Positions 39,696-50,293 of a stretch of 64,000 bases of DNA are shown in pieces (the stretch's first letter is position 1; every line of letters starts with the position of its first letter). A program made the translations under genes and the position numbers. The notes under the pieces were generated by a model that was given only the letters and a program-made list of their open reading frames with translations, was not told the origin of the DNA and ran no database searches. Origin of the DNA: Burkholderiaceae bacterium (GTDB taxonomy: Bacteria; Pseudomonadota; Gammaproteobacteria; Burkholderiales; Burkholderiaceae_C); assembly GCA_919902775.1 (NCBI GenBank), contig CAKKRJ010000008.1:83810-147809 (forward strand). Reading direction: 5' to 3'.

Positions 39696-41765
39696 ATGTC
39701 TGTGAAGTCCGACGCCATACCCGCCAAAACGCTCAGCGCCCCGCAAAAGGCGTTGATCAAACTCGGTTTGGTGCGCGACATCGACTTGGCGCTGCATTTG
39801 CCGCTGCGTTACGAGGACGAAACCCGCATCGTCAAGTTGCGCGATGTGCGCGAGGGCGATACCGCCCAGATCGAGGCCACGGTGACGGCTTGCGAGATCA
39901 CGATGCGGCCGCGTCGGCAGTTGCTGGTGACGGTGGACGATGGCTCGGACACCTGCGTGATGCGGTTTTTCAGCTTTTACCCTTCGCACCAAAAAGCGCT
40001 GGCGGTGGGCAACCGCATCCGGGCGCGGGGCGAGGTCAAGGGCGGCTTCATGGGCTTGACCATGATGCACCCGAGTTTCAAGGCCGCAGGGGGGCATTTG
40101 GCCGAAGCGCTGACCCCGGTGTATTCCACGGTGGCTGGGTTGGCGCAGGCCTATTTGCGCCGTGCCGTGATCACCGGGCTGAACCATGCCGACCTGAGTG
40201 AAACCCTGCCCCCGGGCATCCCCTGGCCTGACCGGCGAGGGGCTTGGTCGCTGCGCGATGCCTTGCGGTTTTTGCACCACCCCACGCCCGATGTGTCGCT
40301 GGCCGCACTCGAAGACCGCAGCCACCCGGCCTGGATTCGCCTCAAGTGCGAGGAGCTGCTGGCGCAGCAGTTGTCGCAGCTGACGGCCAAACGCGAGCGC
40401 GATTTGCTGCGTGCGCCTGCACTGGCCTTGAAGACGGCGGGCTTGTCTGGTCAGTTGCTCAAGGCGCTGCCCTTTGGTTTGACGCATGCCCAGCAGCGCG
40501 TGGGCCACGAGATCGCACAAGATCTGGCCCGCAATGTGCCCATGCACCGTTTGCTGCAAGGCGATGTGGGTGCGGGCAAAACCGTGGTGGCTGCGTTGGC
40601 GGCCATGGTGGCGGTTGATGCGGGCTGGCAATGTGCCCTGATGGCGCCCACCGAAATTTTGGCCACGCAGCACTTTGCCAAACTGGTGGGCTGGCTGGAG
40701 CCTTTGGGCGTCCAGGTGGCCTGGCTGATTGGCAGCCAGAAGAAGAAAGAGCGTGCCGCCATGCTGGCGTTGATTGAATCGGGTGAGGCCGCGCTGGTGG
40801 TGGGCACGCATGCGGTGATTCAGGAGCATGTGAAGTTCAAGAACCTGGCGCTGGCCGTGATCGACGAACAGCACCGCTTTGGCGTGGCGCAGCGCCTGGC
40901 CTTGCGCAGCAAGATGCAGGCCGAAGGCATGGAGCCGCACATGTTGATGATGACGGCCACGCCGATCCCGCGCACGCTGGCCATGAGCTATTACGCCGAT
41001 CTAGACGTGTCGGTGATCGACGAGTTGCCGCCTGGGCGCACCCCCATCGTGACCCGCGTGGTGTCGGACCACCGTCGCCACGAAGTGGTGGAACGCATCG
41101 GCGCCCAATTGCAGCAGGGACGACAGGTGTATTGGGTGTGTCCATTGATCGAAGAAAGCGAAGCGCTGGACTTGACCAACGCCACCCAGACCCATGCCGA
41201 TCTGAGCGAGGCGCTGCCAGGGGTGATGGTGGGCCTGCTGCATTCGCGCATGCCGGTGGCCGAAAAGAAGGCCGTGATGGCGTTGTTCACCAGTGGCCAG
41301 ATGGGCGTGCTGGTCAGCACTACCGTGATCGAGGTGGGGGTGGATGTGCCCAACGCCTCGCTCATGGTGATTGAGCATGCCGAGCGCTTTGGCCTTTCCC
41401 AGTTGCATCAGTTGCGTGGCCGGGTGGGACGCGGCGCGGCAGCGTCGGCCTGCGTGCTGCTGTATGGCACGCCCGAGGGCGGACGCCTGAGCGAGACGGC
41501 CCGCGAGCGTTTGAGGGCGATGGTGGAGACCCACGATGGGTTTGAGATCGCCCGTCGCGACTTGGAGATCCGGGGGCCTGGCGAATTCCTGGGCGCGCGC
41601 CAATCGGGGGCCCCTTTGTTGCGCTTTGCCGATTTGGAGACCGATGGCCATTTGCTGGACTGGGCCCGTGCGCTGGCCCCGCAGATGTTGGACCAGCATC
41701 CGCCATGGGCCGAGCGGCACATTCACCGCTGGCTGGGTGGAAAATCCGAGTACCTGAAAGCCTGA
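39696..41765 (+). CDS. recG: ATP-dependent DNA helicase RecG
   Basis: 689-residue branch-migrating helicase that remodels stalled forks and Holliday junctions. The N-terminal wedge/OB domain (TAQIEATVTACEITMRPRRQ) is followed by helicase motif I GDVGAGKT at residues 289-296, motif II DEQH from D390, MMTATPIPRTLAM, and motif VI QLHQLRGRVGRG. The ATG at 39696 gives the normal N-terminus; the reading 12 codons upstream is not homologous. It is divergent from queA. Confidence 0.96.
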   Translation: MSVKSDAIPAKTLSAPQKALIKLGLVRDIDLALHLPLRYEDETRIVKLRDVREGDTAQIEATVTACEITMRPRRQLLVTVDDGSDTCVMRFFSFYPSHQKALAVGNRIRARGEVKGGFMGLTMMHPSFKAAGGHLAEALTPVYSTVAGLAQAYLRRAVITGLNHADLSETLPPGIPWPDRRGAWSLRDALRFLHHPTPDVSLAALEDRSHPAWIRLKCEELLAQQLSQLTAKRERDLLRAPALALKTAGLSGQLLKALPFGLTHAQQRVGHEIAQDLARNVPMHRLLQGDVGAGKTVVAALAAMVAVDAGWQCALMAPTEILATQHFAKLVGWLEPLGVQVAWLIGSQKKKERAAMLALIESGEAALVVGTHAVIQEHVKFKNLALAVIDEQHRFGVAQRLALRSKMQAEGMEPHMLMMTATPIPRTLAMSYYADLDVSVIDELPPGRTPIVTRVVSDHRRHEVVERIGAQLQQGRQVYWVCPLIEESEALDLTNATQTHADLSEALPGVMVGLLHSRMPVAEKKAVMALFTSGQMGVLVSTTVIEVGVDVPNASLMVIEHAERFGLSQLHQLRGRVGRGAAASACVLLYGTPEGGRLSETARERLRAMVETHDGFEIARRDLEIRGPGEFLGARQSGAPLLRFADLETDGHLLDWARALAPQMLDQHPPWAERHIHRWLGGKSEYLKA

Positions 41766-41781
41766 TGTTCAAATACTGTCC

Positions 41782-42744
41782 ATGACCCTGACCGAACTCA
41801 AATACATCGTGGCCGTGGCCCGGGAAAAGCACTTTGGCAAGGCCGCCGAGGCTTGCTTTGTCTCTCAACCCACGCTGTCGCTGGCGATCAAGAAGCTCGA
41901 AGAAGAACTGGAAGTCAAGCTCTTTGAGCGCAGCGCCAGTGAAGTGTCCGTCACGTTGTTGGGTGACGAGATCGTGCGCCAGGCGCAAAGCGTGCTGGAG
42001 CAGGCTGCCGAGATCAAGGAAATTGCCAAACGTGGCCAAGACCCGTTGGCAGGCACCATGCGGCTGGGGGTCATCTACACCATCGGGCCCTATTTGTTGC
42101 CCGATCTGGTGCGCCAGATCATCACCGACATCCCGCAAATGCCGTTGATGCTGCAAGAAAACTTCACCGTGCGCTTGCTGGAGATGCTGCGCACCGGTGA
42201 GATCGACTGCGCCATCCTGGCCGAGCCTTTCCCCGAGTCGGGCCTGGCGGTGGCGCCTTTGTATGACGAGACCTTCATGGCTGCTGTGCCGCTGAATCAC
42301 CCATTGGCGCAGGATGCCTGGGTCACGCCTGAACAGTTGAAAAACGAGACCATGCTGTTGCTGGGGACCGGGCATTGTTTTCGCGACCATGTGCTGGAGG
42401 TGTGCCCGGAATTTGCACGCTACGCCAGCCAGACCGACGGCATCCGCAAGACCTTTGAGGGGTCGTCGCTGGAGACCATCAAGCACATGGTGGCCGCAGG
42501 CATGGGCGTGACTTTGGTGCCGCGTTTGTCGGTGCCTGAACTCAAACCGGCGCGCAAGCGTTCGGGCGCGCGGCACGACTCTCCTGTGCGTTACCTGCCC
42601 ATCGTGGACCCGGCAGGCGGCAAGCCGCCGACCCGCCGCGTGGTGCTGGCCTGGCGGCGCAGTTACACGCGCTACGAAGCCATCGCTGCTGTGCGCAATG
42701 CCATCTACGCCTGTCCGCTGCCGGGTGTGACGCGTTTGTCTTGA
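41782..42744 (+). CDS. oxyR: Hydrogen peroxide-inducible regulator OxyR
   Basis: 320-residue LysR-family activator of peroxide defence. The N-terminal HTH is ACFVSQPTLSLAIKKLEEEL. The redox-sensing cysteines fall exactly at C199 (GTGHCFRD) and C208 (LEVCPEF), the same numbering as E. coli OxyR, so the disulfide switch should be intact. It starts 16 bases after recG, an arrangement seen in many Burkholderiales, and is followed by ubiA. Confidence 0.95.
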   Translation: MTLTELKYIVAVAREKHFGKAAEACFVSQPTLSLAIKKLEEELEVKLFERSASEVSVTLLGDEIVRQAQSVLEQAAEIKEIAKRGQDPLAGTMRLGVIYTIGPYLLPDLVRQIITDIPQMPLMLQENFTVRLLEMLRTGEIDCAILAEPFPESGLAVAPLYDETFMAAVPLNHPLAQDAWVTPEQLKNETMLLLGTGHCFRDHVLEVCPEFARYASQTDGIRKTFEGSSLETIKHMVAAGMGVTLVPRLSVPELKPARKRSGARHDSPVRYLPIVDPAGGKPPTRRVVLAWRRSYTRYEAIAAVRNAIYACPLPGVTRLS

Positions 42745-42762
42745 TGTTCAGATTGTTTTGCC

Positions 42763-43620
42763 ATGACTGACAAACTCAAACTTTATCTTGACCTGATCCG
42801 CTGGAATCGGCCGGCTGGCTGGCTGCTGTTGCTGTGGCCTTCGTTGGCCGCGTTGTGGGTGGCGGCCGGGGGCTTTCCCGGCTGGCATTTGATCGCCGTG
42901 TTCACCTTGGGCACCGTCCTCATGCGCAGCGCAGGTTGCTGTATCAACGATGTGGCTGACCGTGAGTTTGACAAGCACGTCAAACGCACGGCGAATCGCC
43001 CAGTGACCAGCGGGCGAATCGGCACCAAAGAGGCACTGACGGTGGGGGCGGTGCTGGCGCTGTGTGCGTTTGGCCTGGTGTTGACGACCAACAGGGCCAC
43101 GGTCCAGTGGTCGTTTGCGGCGCTGGCCGTGACCTTGGTCTATCCCTATGCCAAGCGCTTTGTGTCCATGCCGCAGGCGGTGCTGGGCGTGGCCTTCAGT
43201 TTTGGCATTCCGATGGCCTTTGCCGCCGTGCAAAGCGAAGTGCCGCCGCTGGCTTGGGGGCTGTTGCTGGGCAACTTGTTTTGGGTGTTGGCCTATGACA
43301 CCGAGTACGCCATGGTGGACCGCGATGACGATTTGAAGATTGGCATGAAGACCTCGGCCATCACGTTGGGACGTTGGGATGTGGCGGCCATCGCCTTCTT
43401 TTATGTGGCCTACCTGGCCATTTGGGGCGTTTTGCTCGATGCCCCGGTGCGTGGCCTGTGGTTTGGCTTGGGCTTGGCCGCCGCTGCCGCGCAGGTGGTT
43501 TGGCACGTCATGTTGATCAAGGACCGCACCCGAGACGGCTGTTTCAAAGCCTTCCGCTTGAACCACTGGCTGGGTTTCTGTGTGTTTGCGGGCGTGGCGC
43601 TGTCCTACCGCTGGGGCTGA
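42763..43620 (+). CDS. ubiA: 4-hydroxybenzoate octaprenyltransferase
   Basis: 285-residue inner-membrane prenyltransferase of ubiquinone synthesis. Two Asp-rich prenyl-diphosphate motifs are visible: [15 protein letters not shown] and [17 protein letters not shown]. About eight helices; the opening [19 protein letters not shown] is conserved. It follows oxyR by 18 bases. Confidence 0.95.
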   Translation: MTDKLKLYLDLIRWNRPAGWLLLLWPSLAALWVAAGGFPGWHLIAVFTLGTVLMRSAGCCINDVADREFDKHVKRTANRPVTSGRIGTKEALTVGAVLALCAFGLVLTTNRATVQWSFAALAVTLVYPYAKRFVSMPQAVLGVAFSFGIPMAFAAVQSEVPPLAWGLLLGNLFWVLAYDTEYAMVDRDDDLKIGMKTSAITLGRWDVAAIAFFYVAYLAIWGVLLDAPVRGLWFGLGLAAAAAQVVWHVMLIKDRTRDGCFKAFRLNHWLGFCVFAGVALSYRWG

Positions 43621-43652
43621 GGCCCGGTCCGCGCCTCAGCAGGGTGTGTTGT

Positions 43653-43688
43653 GCCTCAGGGTTGCCGCCTCAGGGTTGCCGCCTCAGG
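43653..43688. repeat. 14-bp tandem repeat (two and a half units)
   Basis: GCCTCAGGGTTGCC occurs twice and then partly, between the ends of the convergent ubiA and proC genes; the partial unit contains the proC stop codon. Confidence 0.8.
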
Positions 43689-44508
43689 CCTTGCCAAACT
43701 CGTCACCCAACTCGCGTGCCCGCACTTCGGCTGCCTGCATGGCTTGGATAAACAAGGGTTTCACACCGGAGGCCTCCATGGCGGTGATGGCCGCGTAGGT
43801 GGTGCCGCCTTTGGAGGTGACCCGCTGCCGCAGGACTTCGGGCGATTCGGTTGATGCAGCGGCCAAAGACGCCGCACCTGAAAAAGTGGCCACGGCCAAT
43901 TTGTAGGCTTGTTCGGACGACAGTCCCATGCCCACGCCCGCTTCGGTCATGGCTTCGAGAAAATAAAACACATAGGCCGGACCCGAGCCGGACAAGGCGG
44001 TCACGGCGTCCAATTGGGATTCCTGCTCGACCCACACAGATTGCCCGGTGGTGCCAATGACCTGTTCCACCAGCGCCTTGTCGGCGGGGGTGGTGGACGG
44101 GCAGGGGAACAGGCCGGTGATGCCCTGCCCCACCAAGGCGGGCGTGTTGGGCATGCAGCGCACCACGCGCTCGGTACCGACCCAGCGGCAAATGCTGTCG
44201 GTGCGGATGCCTGCGGCCACAGACAAATGGAGCGCAGCGCGGGTGTGTGGCATGACGGGCGCTGCCGCTGCGCTGAACATTTGCGGTTTGACCGCCCAGA
44301 CCACCAGATCGGCCTGGGCCAGGGCTGGACCGGCGACAGGCAAGGCCGTGATGCCAAAGTCCTGGTGCAGTTTGGCGGCTGTTTCCGCAAAGGGCTCGAC
44401 CACCGTGATGTGCTCGGCTGTCATGCCCTGACGGATCAGTCCGCCGATGATGGCGCTGGCCATGTTGCCGCCGCCGATGAAGGCAATATGGTGTTGGGGA
44501 GTGGTCAT
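43684..44508 (-). CDS. proC: Pyrroline-5-carboxylate reductase
   Basis: 274 residues; final NAD(P)H-dependent step of proline synthesis. Rossmann start HHIAFIGGGNMASAIIGGL, then VVWAVKPQ, RCMPNTPALVGQG, and the C-terminal signature VTALSGSGPAYVFYFLEAM. The ATG at 44508 begins the homology; the upstream reading MLAAISTTPC is not conserved. Convergent with ubiA and divergent from the ribosomal cluster. Confidence 0.95.
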   Translation of the reverse strand: MTTPQHHIAFIGGGNMASAIIGGLIRQGMTAEHITVVEPFAETAAKLHQDFGITALPVAGPALAQADLVVWAVKPQMFSAAAAPVMPHTRAALHLSVAAGIRTDSICRWVGTERVVRCMPNTPALVGQGITGLFPCPSTTPADKALVEQVIGTTGQSVWVEQESQLDAVTALSGSGPAYVFYFLEAMTEAGVGMGLSSEQAYKLAVATFSGAASLAAASTESPEVLRQRVTSKGGTTYAAITAMEASGVKPLFIQAMQAAEVRARELGDEFGKA

Positions 44509-44852
44509 ACGCAATTCGCAAGGGGTGGTGGAGATGGCGGCCAACAAGGGGCCTGAGCGGGAGGATTGTCCCTGTTTTTGCTGGCTTCGACGCTGCGGGA
44601 GGTGCTTGCAAACGGTGCGCTGACGGGGTGAAGTGCCTTTTTTGCCCGGTGACTTTCAAATTATTTCGAAAAGGTGTTGCGCGACCCCATCTTTTCAGAC
44701 ATAATCGTGGGCTTCGCCTTGCAAAGGGCGTAAGTATCTGCCCAATCTGAAGTGCCGCGAGTGGTTTGCGGTGTGAATGACGGGTCCAAGACTGATTTCT
44801 GCTTTTTGGCTGCAAGGCTGGCAAGCAAGAAATACAAGTTGGGAATTAAGAA
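44509..44852. other. 344-base intergenic region upstream of the spc operon
   Basis: No gene is visible here. The right half holds the strong promoter at 44677-44705 and a leader of about 140 bases to rplN; the left half next to proC shows no motif I can name. S10-operon genes (rpsJ to rpsQ), which often precede rplN, are absent. Confidence 0.7.
44677..44705 (+). promoter_or_regulatory. Sigma-70 promoter of the spc ribosomal operon
   Basis: TTGCGC (44677-44682), 17-base spacer, CATAAT (44700-44705): near-consensus -35/-10 with ideal spacing. Start predicted near 44712. It is the first strong promoter upstream of rplN, about 150 bases before it. Confidence 0.75.
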
Positions 44853-45221
44853 ATGATCCAGACAGAATCTCGGTTGGATGTGGCCGACAACACCGGCGCC
44901 AAGTCCGTGCTGTGCATTAAGGTGCTCGGCGGGTCGAAGCGTCGCTATGCAAGTGTTGGCGACATCATCAAAGTGAGCATCAAAGAAGCCGCTCCACGTG
45001 GTCGCGTCAAAAAAGGCGAGATCTACAGTGCAGTGGTCGTTCGTACTGCCAAGGGCATCCGCCGCGGCGATGGCTCCCTTATCAAATTCGATGGCAACGC
45101 AGCTGTGTTGCTGAATGCCAAGTTGGAGCCTATCGGCACCCGCATCTTCGGCCCGGTCACGCGTGAACTGCGTACCGAGAAGTTCATGAAGATCGTGTCC
45201 TTGGCTCCTGAAGTACTGTAA
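44853..45221 (+). CDS. rplN: 50S ribosomal protein L14
   Basis: 122 residues, the exact universal length. Starts [20 protein letters not shown] with the signature region [16 protein letters not shown]; it binds 23S rRNA near the subunit interface. First gene of this cluster, read from the promoter about 150 bases upstream. Confidence 0.98.
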   Translation: MIQTESRLDVADNTGAKSVLCIKVLGGSKRRYASVGDIIKVSIKEAAPRGRVKKGEIYSAVVVRTAKGIRRGDGSLIKFDGNAAVLLNAKLEPIGTRIFGPVTRELRTEKFMKIVSLAPEVL

Positions 45222-45230
45222 GGACGCGCC

Positions 45231-45551
45231 ATGAACAAGATTCGCAAAGGCGACGAAGTCATCGTCATCACAGGTCGTGACAAAGGTAAGCGCGGCACAG
45301 TTTCGCTGCGCGCCAGCGATTCGCACCTGTTGATTGAAGGTGTGAACCTCGTCAAAAAGCACGCCAAGCCAAACCCCATGAAGGGCACAACTGGCGGCAT
45401 CATCGAAAAGGCCATGCCGATTCACCAATCCAATGTGGCGATTTTCAACGCCGCAACTGGCAAGGCTGATCGTGTGGGCATCAAGCTGCAAGCTGATGGC
45501 AAACGCGTTCGCGTTTACAAGTCGAGCGGCGAAGAAATCAAGGTGGCATGA
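45231..45551 (+). CDS. rplX: 50S ribosomal protein L24
   Basis: 106 residues with the KOW motif at the N-terminus ([19 protein letters not shown]). An early assembly initiator of the large subunit. Nine bases after rplN; its stop overlaps the first of two candidate rplE starts. Confidence 0.98.
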   Translation: MNKIRKGDEVIVITGRDKGKRGTVSLRASDSHLLIEGVNLVKKHAKPNPMKGTTGGIIEKAMPIHQSNVAIFNAATGKADRVGIKLQADGKRVRVYKSSGEEIKVA

Positions 45552-45553
45552 GC

Positions 45554-46093
45554 ATGGCACGTTTGCAACAACTCTTCCGCGAGAAAATCGCTGCCGAATT
45601 GACGGCCAAATTTGGCTACAAGTCGCCGATGCAAGTTCCTCGCATCACCAAGATCACCTTGAACATGGGTGTGTCTGAAGCGGTGGCTGACAAGAAAGTC
45701 ATGGACCACGCTGTGAGCGACTTGACCAAGATTGCGGGCCAAAAGCCTGTGGTCACCAAGGCCAAGAAGGCGATTGCCGGCTTCAAGATCCGTGAGCAAC
45801 AGCCTATCGGTTGCATGGTGACTTTGCGTGGCGTTCAGATGTATGAATTCCTGGACCGTTTCGTGACCGTGGCCTTGCCCCGCGTGCGTGACTTCCGTGG
45901 TATCTCTGGTCGCGCATTTGATGGCCGTGGCAACTACAACATCGGCGTCAAAGAGCAGATCATTTTCCCTGAGATTGAGTACGACAAGGTTGATGCCTTG
46001 CGCGGTCTCAACATCAGCATCACCACAACGGCCAAGTCTGACGAAGAGTGCAAAGCGCTCTTGACAGCTTTCCGCTTCCCCTTCAAGAACTGA
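45554..46093 (+). CDS. rplE: 50S ribosomal protein L5
   Basis: 179 residues, normal for L5, binding 5S rRNA and contacting the P-site t[19 protein letters not shown] opens the protein; the signature [18 protein letters not shown] is near the C-terminus. The second ATG (45554) is chosen because AGGTGG lies 7 bases upstream; the ATG at 45548 is too close to that site. Confidence 0.96.
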   Translation: MARLQQLFREKIAAELTAKFGYKSPMQVPRITKITLNMGVSEAVADKKVMDHAVSDLTKIAGQKPVVTKAKKAIAGFKIREQQPIGCMVTLRGVQMYEFLDRFVTVALPRVRDFRGISGRAFDGRGNYNIGVKEQIIFPEIEYDKVDALRGLNISITTTAKSDEECKALLTAFRFPFKN

Positions 46094-46101
46094 GGTGTCA
46101 C

Positions 46102-46407
46102 GTGGCTAAAGTAGCTTTGATCGAGCGTGAGCTCAAGCGTGAAAAACTGGCAGCAAAATTCGCGAAAAAATACGCGGAATTGAAAGCCATCGCCAACGAT
46201 GCCAAGCGCAGCGATGAAGAGCGTGCAGTTGCCCGTCTGGGTCTGCAAAAGCTCCCGCGCAACGCCAACCCGACCCGCCAACGCAACCGCTGTGAAATCA
46301 CCGGTCGCCCACGCGGTACGTTCCGTCAATTTGGTCTGGGTCGCGCCAAGATCCGTGAATTAGCCTTTGCAGGCAACATTCCGGGCGTGACCAAGGCCAG
46401 CTGGTAA
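46102..46407 (+). CDS. rpsN: 30S ribosomal protein S14
   Basis: 101 residues from a GTG start ([20 protein letters not shown]), matching the long zinc-free (C-) form of S14; the signature [20 protein letters not shown] is present. The ATG-started in-frame reading upstream lies inside rplE. GAGGTG stands before the GTG. Confidence 0.95.
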   Translation: MAKVALIERELKREKLAAKFAKKYAELKAIANDAKRSDEERAVARLGLQKLPRNANPTRQRNRCEITGRPRGTFRQFGLGRAKIRELAFAGNIPGVTKASW

Positions 46408-46425
46408 TCGGCAGGAGATAACAAC

Positions 46426-46821
46426 ATGAGCATGAGTGATCCTATTGCCGATCTGTTGACCCGCATCCGTAACGCACAAATGGTGTCAAAAGCCAACGTG
46501 TTGGTACCCTCTTCCAAAGTGAAGGTGGCCATCGCCCAAGTGCTGAAAGATGAAGGCTACATTGACGGCTTCCAAGTCAAAACCGAAGACGGCAAGTCCG
46601 TTCTCGAAATCGCCCTGAAGTACTACGCTGGCCGTCCGGTCATTGAGCGTATCGAGCGCGTGAGCCGTCCTGGCCTGCGTGTGTACAAAGGCCGTGATGC
46701 CATCCCACAAGTCCAAAACGGCTTGGGCGTCGCCATTGTCACCACACCCCAGGGCGTGATGACCGACCGCAAAGCGCGCGCAGCCGGTGTCGGTGGCGAA
46801 GTGCTGTGCTACGTCGCTTAA
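46426..46821 (+). CDS. rpsH: 30S ribosomal protein S8
   Basis: 131 residues. [20 protein letters not shown] opens it and [20 protein letters not shown] closes it. S8 binds the central domain of 16S rRNA and in many bacteria autoregulates the spc operon through the rplE region. AGGAG precedes the ATG. Confidence 0.98.
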   Translation: MSMSDPIADLLTRIRNAQMVSKANVLVPSSKVKVAIAQVLKDEGYIDGFQVKTEDGKSVLEIALKYYAGRPVIERIERVSRPGLRVYKGRDAIPQVQNGLGVAIVTTPQGVMTDRKARAAGVGGEVLCYVA

Positions 46822-46837
46822 AGGCAGGAGAGACTAA

Positions 46838-47371
46838 ATGTCCCGAGTAGGAAAAATGCCTGTGACCGTCCCCGCTGGCGTGGATGTGTCGATCAATCAA
46901 AATCAAATCAGTGTGAAAGGCGCTGGTGGTCAATTGGCCATCGCCGCCAACATGCTGGTGACCGTGAGCAACGAAGGTGGCAAGCTGAGCTTTGCCCCTG
47001 CCAATGATTCACGCGAAGCCAATGCCATGAGCGGCACCTTGCGTCAGCTGGTGAACAACATGGTGACTGGCGTGACCAAAGGCTTCGAGAAGAAGCTGAG
47101 CCTGGTCGGCGTGGGTTACAAAGCGGCTGCCTCTGGCGCCAAATTGAACCTGGCTGTTGGTTACTCGCATCCCGTCAACATCGACATGCCTGCTGGCATC
47201 ACGGTGGCCACCCCGACCGCGACTGAAGTCGTGATCAAGGGTGCTGACCGTCAACGTGTTGGCCAAATTGCTGCTGAGATCCGTGCTGTTCGTCCTCCTG
47301 AGCCTTACAAAGGCAAGGGCATCCGTTATTCGGATGAGAAGATCACGATCAAAGAGACTAAGAAGAAATAA
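46838..47371 (+). CDS. rplF: 50S ribosomal protein L6
   Basis: 177 residues with the duplicated L6 fold; the terminal motif [16 protein letters not shown] is diagnostic. It binds 23S rRNA near the GTPase-associated centre. GCAGGAGAG precedes the ATG. Confidence 0.98.
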   Translation: MSRVGKMPVTVPAGVDVSINQNQISVKGAGGQLAIAANMLVTVSNEGGKLSFAPANDSREANAMSGTLRQLVNNMVTGVTKGFEKKLSLVGVGYKAAASGAKLNLAVGYSHPVNIDMPAGITVATPTATEVVIKGADRQRVGQIAAEIRAVRPPEPYKGKGIRYSDEKITIKETKKK

Positions 47372-47382
47372 GGAGCTGCATC

Positions 47383-47748
47383 ATGTTGACCAAGAAAGAG
47401 CAGCGTCTCCGTCGTGCACGTCAAACACGCATCCGCATTGCCCAGCAAGGCGTGGCCCGTTTGACCGTGAACCGCACCAACCTCCATATCTACGCCAGCG
47501 TTATCTCTGGCTGCGGTACCAAAGTGTTGGCCAGTGCCTCAACAGCCGAAGCCGAAGTGCGCACGGCCTTGGGCGCTACAGGCAAAGGCGGCAATGCCGC
47601 TGCTGCCGCAGTCATTGGCAAGCGCATTGCTGAAAAGGCAAAAGCTGCTGGCGTTGAGAAGGTCGCCTTCGACCGCGCAGGTTTCGCTTACCACGGTCGT
47701 GTCAAGGCTTTGGCCGAAGCAGCCCGTGAAGCAGGTCTGCAGTTCTAA
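47383..47748 (+). CDS. rplR: 50S ribosomal protein L18
   Basis: 121 residues with a basic N-terminus ([20 protein letters not shown]) and the ending [20 protein letters not shown]. It binds 5S rRNA together with L5. Confidence 0.98.
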   Translation: MLTKKEQRLRRARQTRIRIAQQGVARLTVNRTNLHIYASVISGCGTKVLASASTAEAEVRTALGATGKGGNAAAAAVIGKRIAEKAKAAGVEKVAFDRAGFAYHGRVKALAEAAREAGLQF

Positions 47749-47765
47749 ACGGATCGGAGTTACAA

Positions 47766-48284
47766 ATGGCTAAATTTACAGCAAAACCGCAGAGCGACGG
47801 TCCTGAAGACGGTCTGCGCGAAAAGATGATCGCGGTCAACCGCGTGACCAAGGTGGTCAAGGGTGGCCGTATCTTGGGTTTCGCCGCGTTGACTGTGGTC
47901 GGTGACGGCGATGGCAAAGTGGGCATGGGCAAGGGCAAGTCGAAAGAAGTGCCAGCAGCCGTGCAAAAGGCGATGGAAGAAGCGCGCCGCAACCTGGTCA
48001 AAGTGCACCTGAAAAATGGCACGATTCACCATGCAGTGAACGGTCACCATGGCGCTGCGCGCGTCATGATGGCACCGGCTCCAAAAGGTACCGGCATCAT
48101 TGCTGGCGGTCCTATGCGTGCTGTGTTCGAAGTGGTGGGTATCACTGACATCGTGGCCAAAAGCCATGGTTCATCCAACCCTTACAACATGGTTCGTGCC
48201 ACGCTGGACGCATTGTCCAACTGCACAACAGCTTCCAACGTGGCTGCCAAACGTGGCAAGTCCGTTGAAGAGTTGTTCGGCTGA
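47766..48284 (+). CDS. rpsE: 30S ribosomal protein S5
   Basis: 172 residues with the double-stranded RNA-binding N-terminal domain ([20 protein letters not shown]) and [21 protein letters not shown] fidelity protein at the decoding region; the VKGGR loop is the site of classical spectinomycin-resistance changes in other bacteria and looks wild type here. Confidence 0.98.
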   Translation: MAKFTAKPQSDGPEDGLREKMIAVNRVTKVVKGGRILGFAALTVVGDGDGKVGMGKGKSKEVPAAVQKAMEEARRNLVKVHLKNGTIHHAVNGHHGAARVMMAPAPKGTGIIAGGPMRAVFEVVGITDIVAKSHGSSNPYNMVRATLDALSNCTTASNVAAKRGKSVEELFG

Positions 48285-48298
48285 ACCGGAGATCGAAC

Positions 48299-48481
48299 AT
48301 GACGACACAATCTACCGTGAAAGTCCAACTGGTTCGCAGCCCGATTGGCACCAAAGTCTCGCACCGCGCCACTGTTCGTGGCCTGGGTTTGCGCAAGCTC
48401 AACTCTGTGAGTGAGCTGCAAGACACACCCGCAGTGCGCGGCATGATCAACAAGATCAGCTATCTGGTCAAAGTTCTCTGA
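48299..48481 (+). CDS. rpmD: 50S ribosomal protein L30
   Basis: 60 residues, standard bacterial length. [20 protein letters not shown] and [20 protein letters not shown] match the family. Located between rpsE and rplO as in the classical spc operon. Confidence 0.97.
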   Translation: MTTQSTVKVQLVRSPIGTKVSHRATVRGLGLRKLNSVSELQDTPAVRGMINKISYLVKVL

Positions 48482-48491
48482 GAGGCCGATG

Positions 48492-48923
48492 ATGGAACTC
48501 AATAGCATCAAGCCCGCAGAAGGCTCTAAACACGCAGCACGTCGCGTCGGCCGTGGCATCGGTTCGGGTTTGGGTAAAACCGCCGGCCGTGGTCACAAAG
48601 GTCAAAAGTCCCGTTCGGGTGGCTACCACAAAGTGGGTTTCGAAGGCGGTCAAATGCCTTTGCAGCGCCGCCTGCCCAAGCGTGGCTTCAAGTCGCATTT
48701 GCTCAAGTACAACGCAGAAATCACACTGACCACCTTGTCCCTTCTGGACTTGGCTGAAGTGGATGTGTTGACACTGAAGCAAGCTGGTCTGGTATCGCAA
48801 ATGGCCAAAGTGGTCAAAGTGATCAAGTCTGGTGAACTCGCCAAAGCGGTCAAATTGACTGGCATTGGTGCGACTGCAGGTGCCAAAGCAGCGATTGAAG
48901 CTGCTGGTGGCTCCGTGGCCTGA
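48492..48923 (+). CDS. rplO: 50S ribosomal protein L15
   Basis: 143 residues. The Gly/Arg-rich N-terminal extension ([20 protein letters not shown]) that penetrates 23S rRNA is followed by the globular domain. The second of two adjacent ATGs (48492) is chosen because AGAGG lies 6 bases upstream of it. Confidence 0.96.
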   Translation: MELNSIKPAEGSKHAARRVGRGIGSGLGKTAGRGHKGQKSRSGGYHKVGFEGGQMPLQRRLPKRGFKSHLLKYNAEITLTTLSLLDLAEVDVLTLKQAGLVSQMAKVVKVIKSGELAKAVKLTGIGATAGAKAAIEAAGGSVA

Positions 48924-48945
48924 ATGTTGATAGGCGAGACACACC

Positions 48946-50265
48946 GTGGCAACCAGCGCTAATCAGACAGCCAAAGCAGACAAGTTCGGCGATCTTCGTC
49001 GTCGGCTGGTCTTTTTGCTGCTCGCGCTGGTGGTCTACCGTGCTGGCGCACACATCCCGGTTCCAGGCATTGATCCTGAACAGCTCAAGCAGTTGTTCAA
49101 TGGTCAGCAAGGCGGCATCCTGAGCTTGTTTAACATGTTCTCGGGCGGCGCTTTGTCGCGGTTTACCGTGTTTGCCCTGGGCATCATGCCGTACATTTCG
49201 GCCTCCATCGTGATGCAATTGCTGACCTACGTTCTTCCTGCTTTTGAGCAGATGAAGAAAGAAGGTGAGGCTGGGCGTCGCAAGATCACGCAGTACACCC
49301 GTTTTGGTGCTCTGGGTCTGGCGGTGTTTCAGTCACTCGGTATTGCCGTAGCGTTGGAAGCTTCGGCAGGTCTGGTGATCAATCCGGGCTTCGGTTTCCG
49401 CATGACTGCGGTGGTCAGCTTGACGGCTGGCACGATGTTCCTGATGTGGTTGGGCGAGCAGATCACTGAGCGTGGTTTGGGCAATGGTATTTCCATCCTG
49501 ATTTTTGCGGGTATCGCAGCAGGCTTGCCAAGTGCGCTGGGTGGTTTGTTTGAGTTGGTTCGCACAGGGGCCATGAATCCCTTGGTGTCCATCCTGATCA
49601 TTGCGGTCGTGGTTTTGGTGACCTACTTCGTTGTGTTCGTGGAACGTGGTCAGCGCAAGATTTTGGTCAATTACGCACGCCGTCAGGTGGGCAACAAAGT
49701 GTATGGCGGGCAATCGTCACACTTGCCCCTGAAGCTGAACATGGCGGGTGTGATTCCTCCGATTTTCGCGTCCTCGATCATCTTGTTGCCTGCAACGGTG
49801 ATCAACTGGTTCAGTTCCGGTGAAACAGACAGTGTGGTTGTTCGCTTCTTCAAAGATGTATCGAGCAGCCTGACACCAGGTCAGCCGATCTATGTCATGT
49901 TGTACGCTGCAGCGATCGTGTTTTTCTGCTTTTTCTACACCGCGTTGGTTTTCAACAGCCGTGAAACAGCAGACAACCTGAAAAAGAGTGGTGCGTTCAT
50001 TCCGGGTATTCGTCCTGGTGATCAAACAGCGCGCTACATCGATAAGATCTTGCTGCGTTTGACTTTGGCTGGTGCTGCATACATCACGTTTGTCTGCTTG
50101 CTGCCTGAGTTCTTGATTCTGAAATATAATGTTCCGTTTTACTTTGGCGGCACTTCACTGCTGATCATTGTGGTCGTGACGATGGATTTCATGGCTCAGG
50201 TTCAGAATTATTTGATGTCTCAGCAATACGATTCGCTCTTGAAAAAGGCGAGCTTCAAATCCTGA
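48946..50265 (+). CDS. secY: Protein translocase subunit SecY
   Basis: 439 residues with ten transmembrane helices; the channel of the Sec translocon. The plug region [13 protein letters not shown] and the cytoplasmic loop motif [25 protein letters not shown] ([20 protein letters not shown]) are typical. It begins with GTG at 48946, with AGGCGAG upstream. It exports many of the periplasmic proteins of the quinoprotein locus. Confidence 0.97.
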   Translation: MATSANQTAKADKFGDLRRRLVFLLLALVVYRAGAHIPVPGIDPEQLKQLFNGQQGGILSLFNMFSGGALSRFTVFALGIMPYISASIVMQLLTYVLPAFEQMKKEGEAGRRKITQYTRFGALGLAVFQSLGIAVALEASAGLVINPGFGFRMTAVVSLTAGTMFLMWLGEQITERGLGNGISILIFAGIAAGLPSALGGLFELVRTGAMNPLVSILIIAVVVLVTYFVVFVERGQRKILVNYARRQVGNKVYGGQSSHLPLKLNMAGVIPPIFASSIILLPATVINWFSSGETDSVVVRFFKDVSSSLTPGQPIYVMLYAAAIVFFCFFYTALVFNSRETADNLKKSGAFIPGIRPGDQTARYIDKILLRLTLAGAAYITFVCLLPEFLILKYNVPFYFGGTSLLIIVVVTMDFMAQVQNYLMSQQYDSLLKKASFKS

Positions 50266-50271
50266 TGATCC

Positions 50272-50293
50272 GGCGAGATGAGTTCATCTCGCC
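50272..50293. other. Perfect hairpin after secY
   Basis: GGCGAGATGA (50272-50281) and TCATCTCGCC (50284-50293) form a 10-bp inverted repeat. No T run follows, so it is more likely an mRNA processing or stability element than a terminator. It lies in the 198-base gap between secY and rpmJ, where infA is found in many relatives but not here. Confidence 0.6.

Noticed and set aside
44509..44680. A riboswitch or protein-binding leader in the proC-rplN gap
   Set aside because: No recognisable conserved riboswitch core or strong hairpin; only the promoter can be supported.
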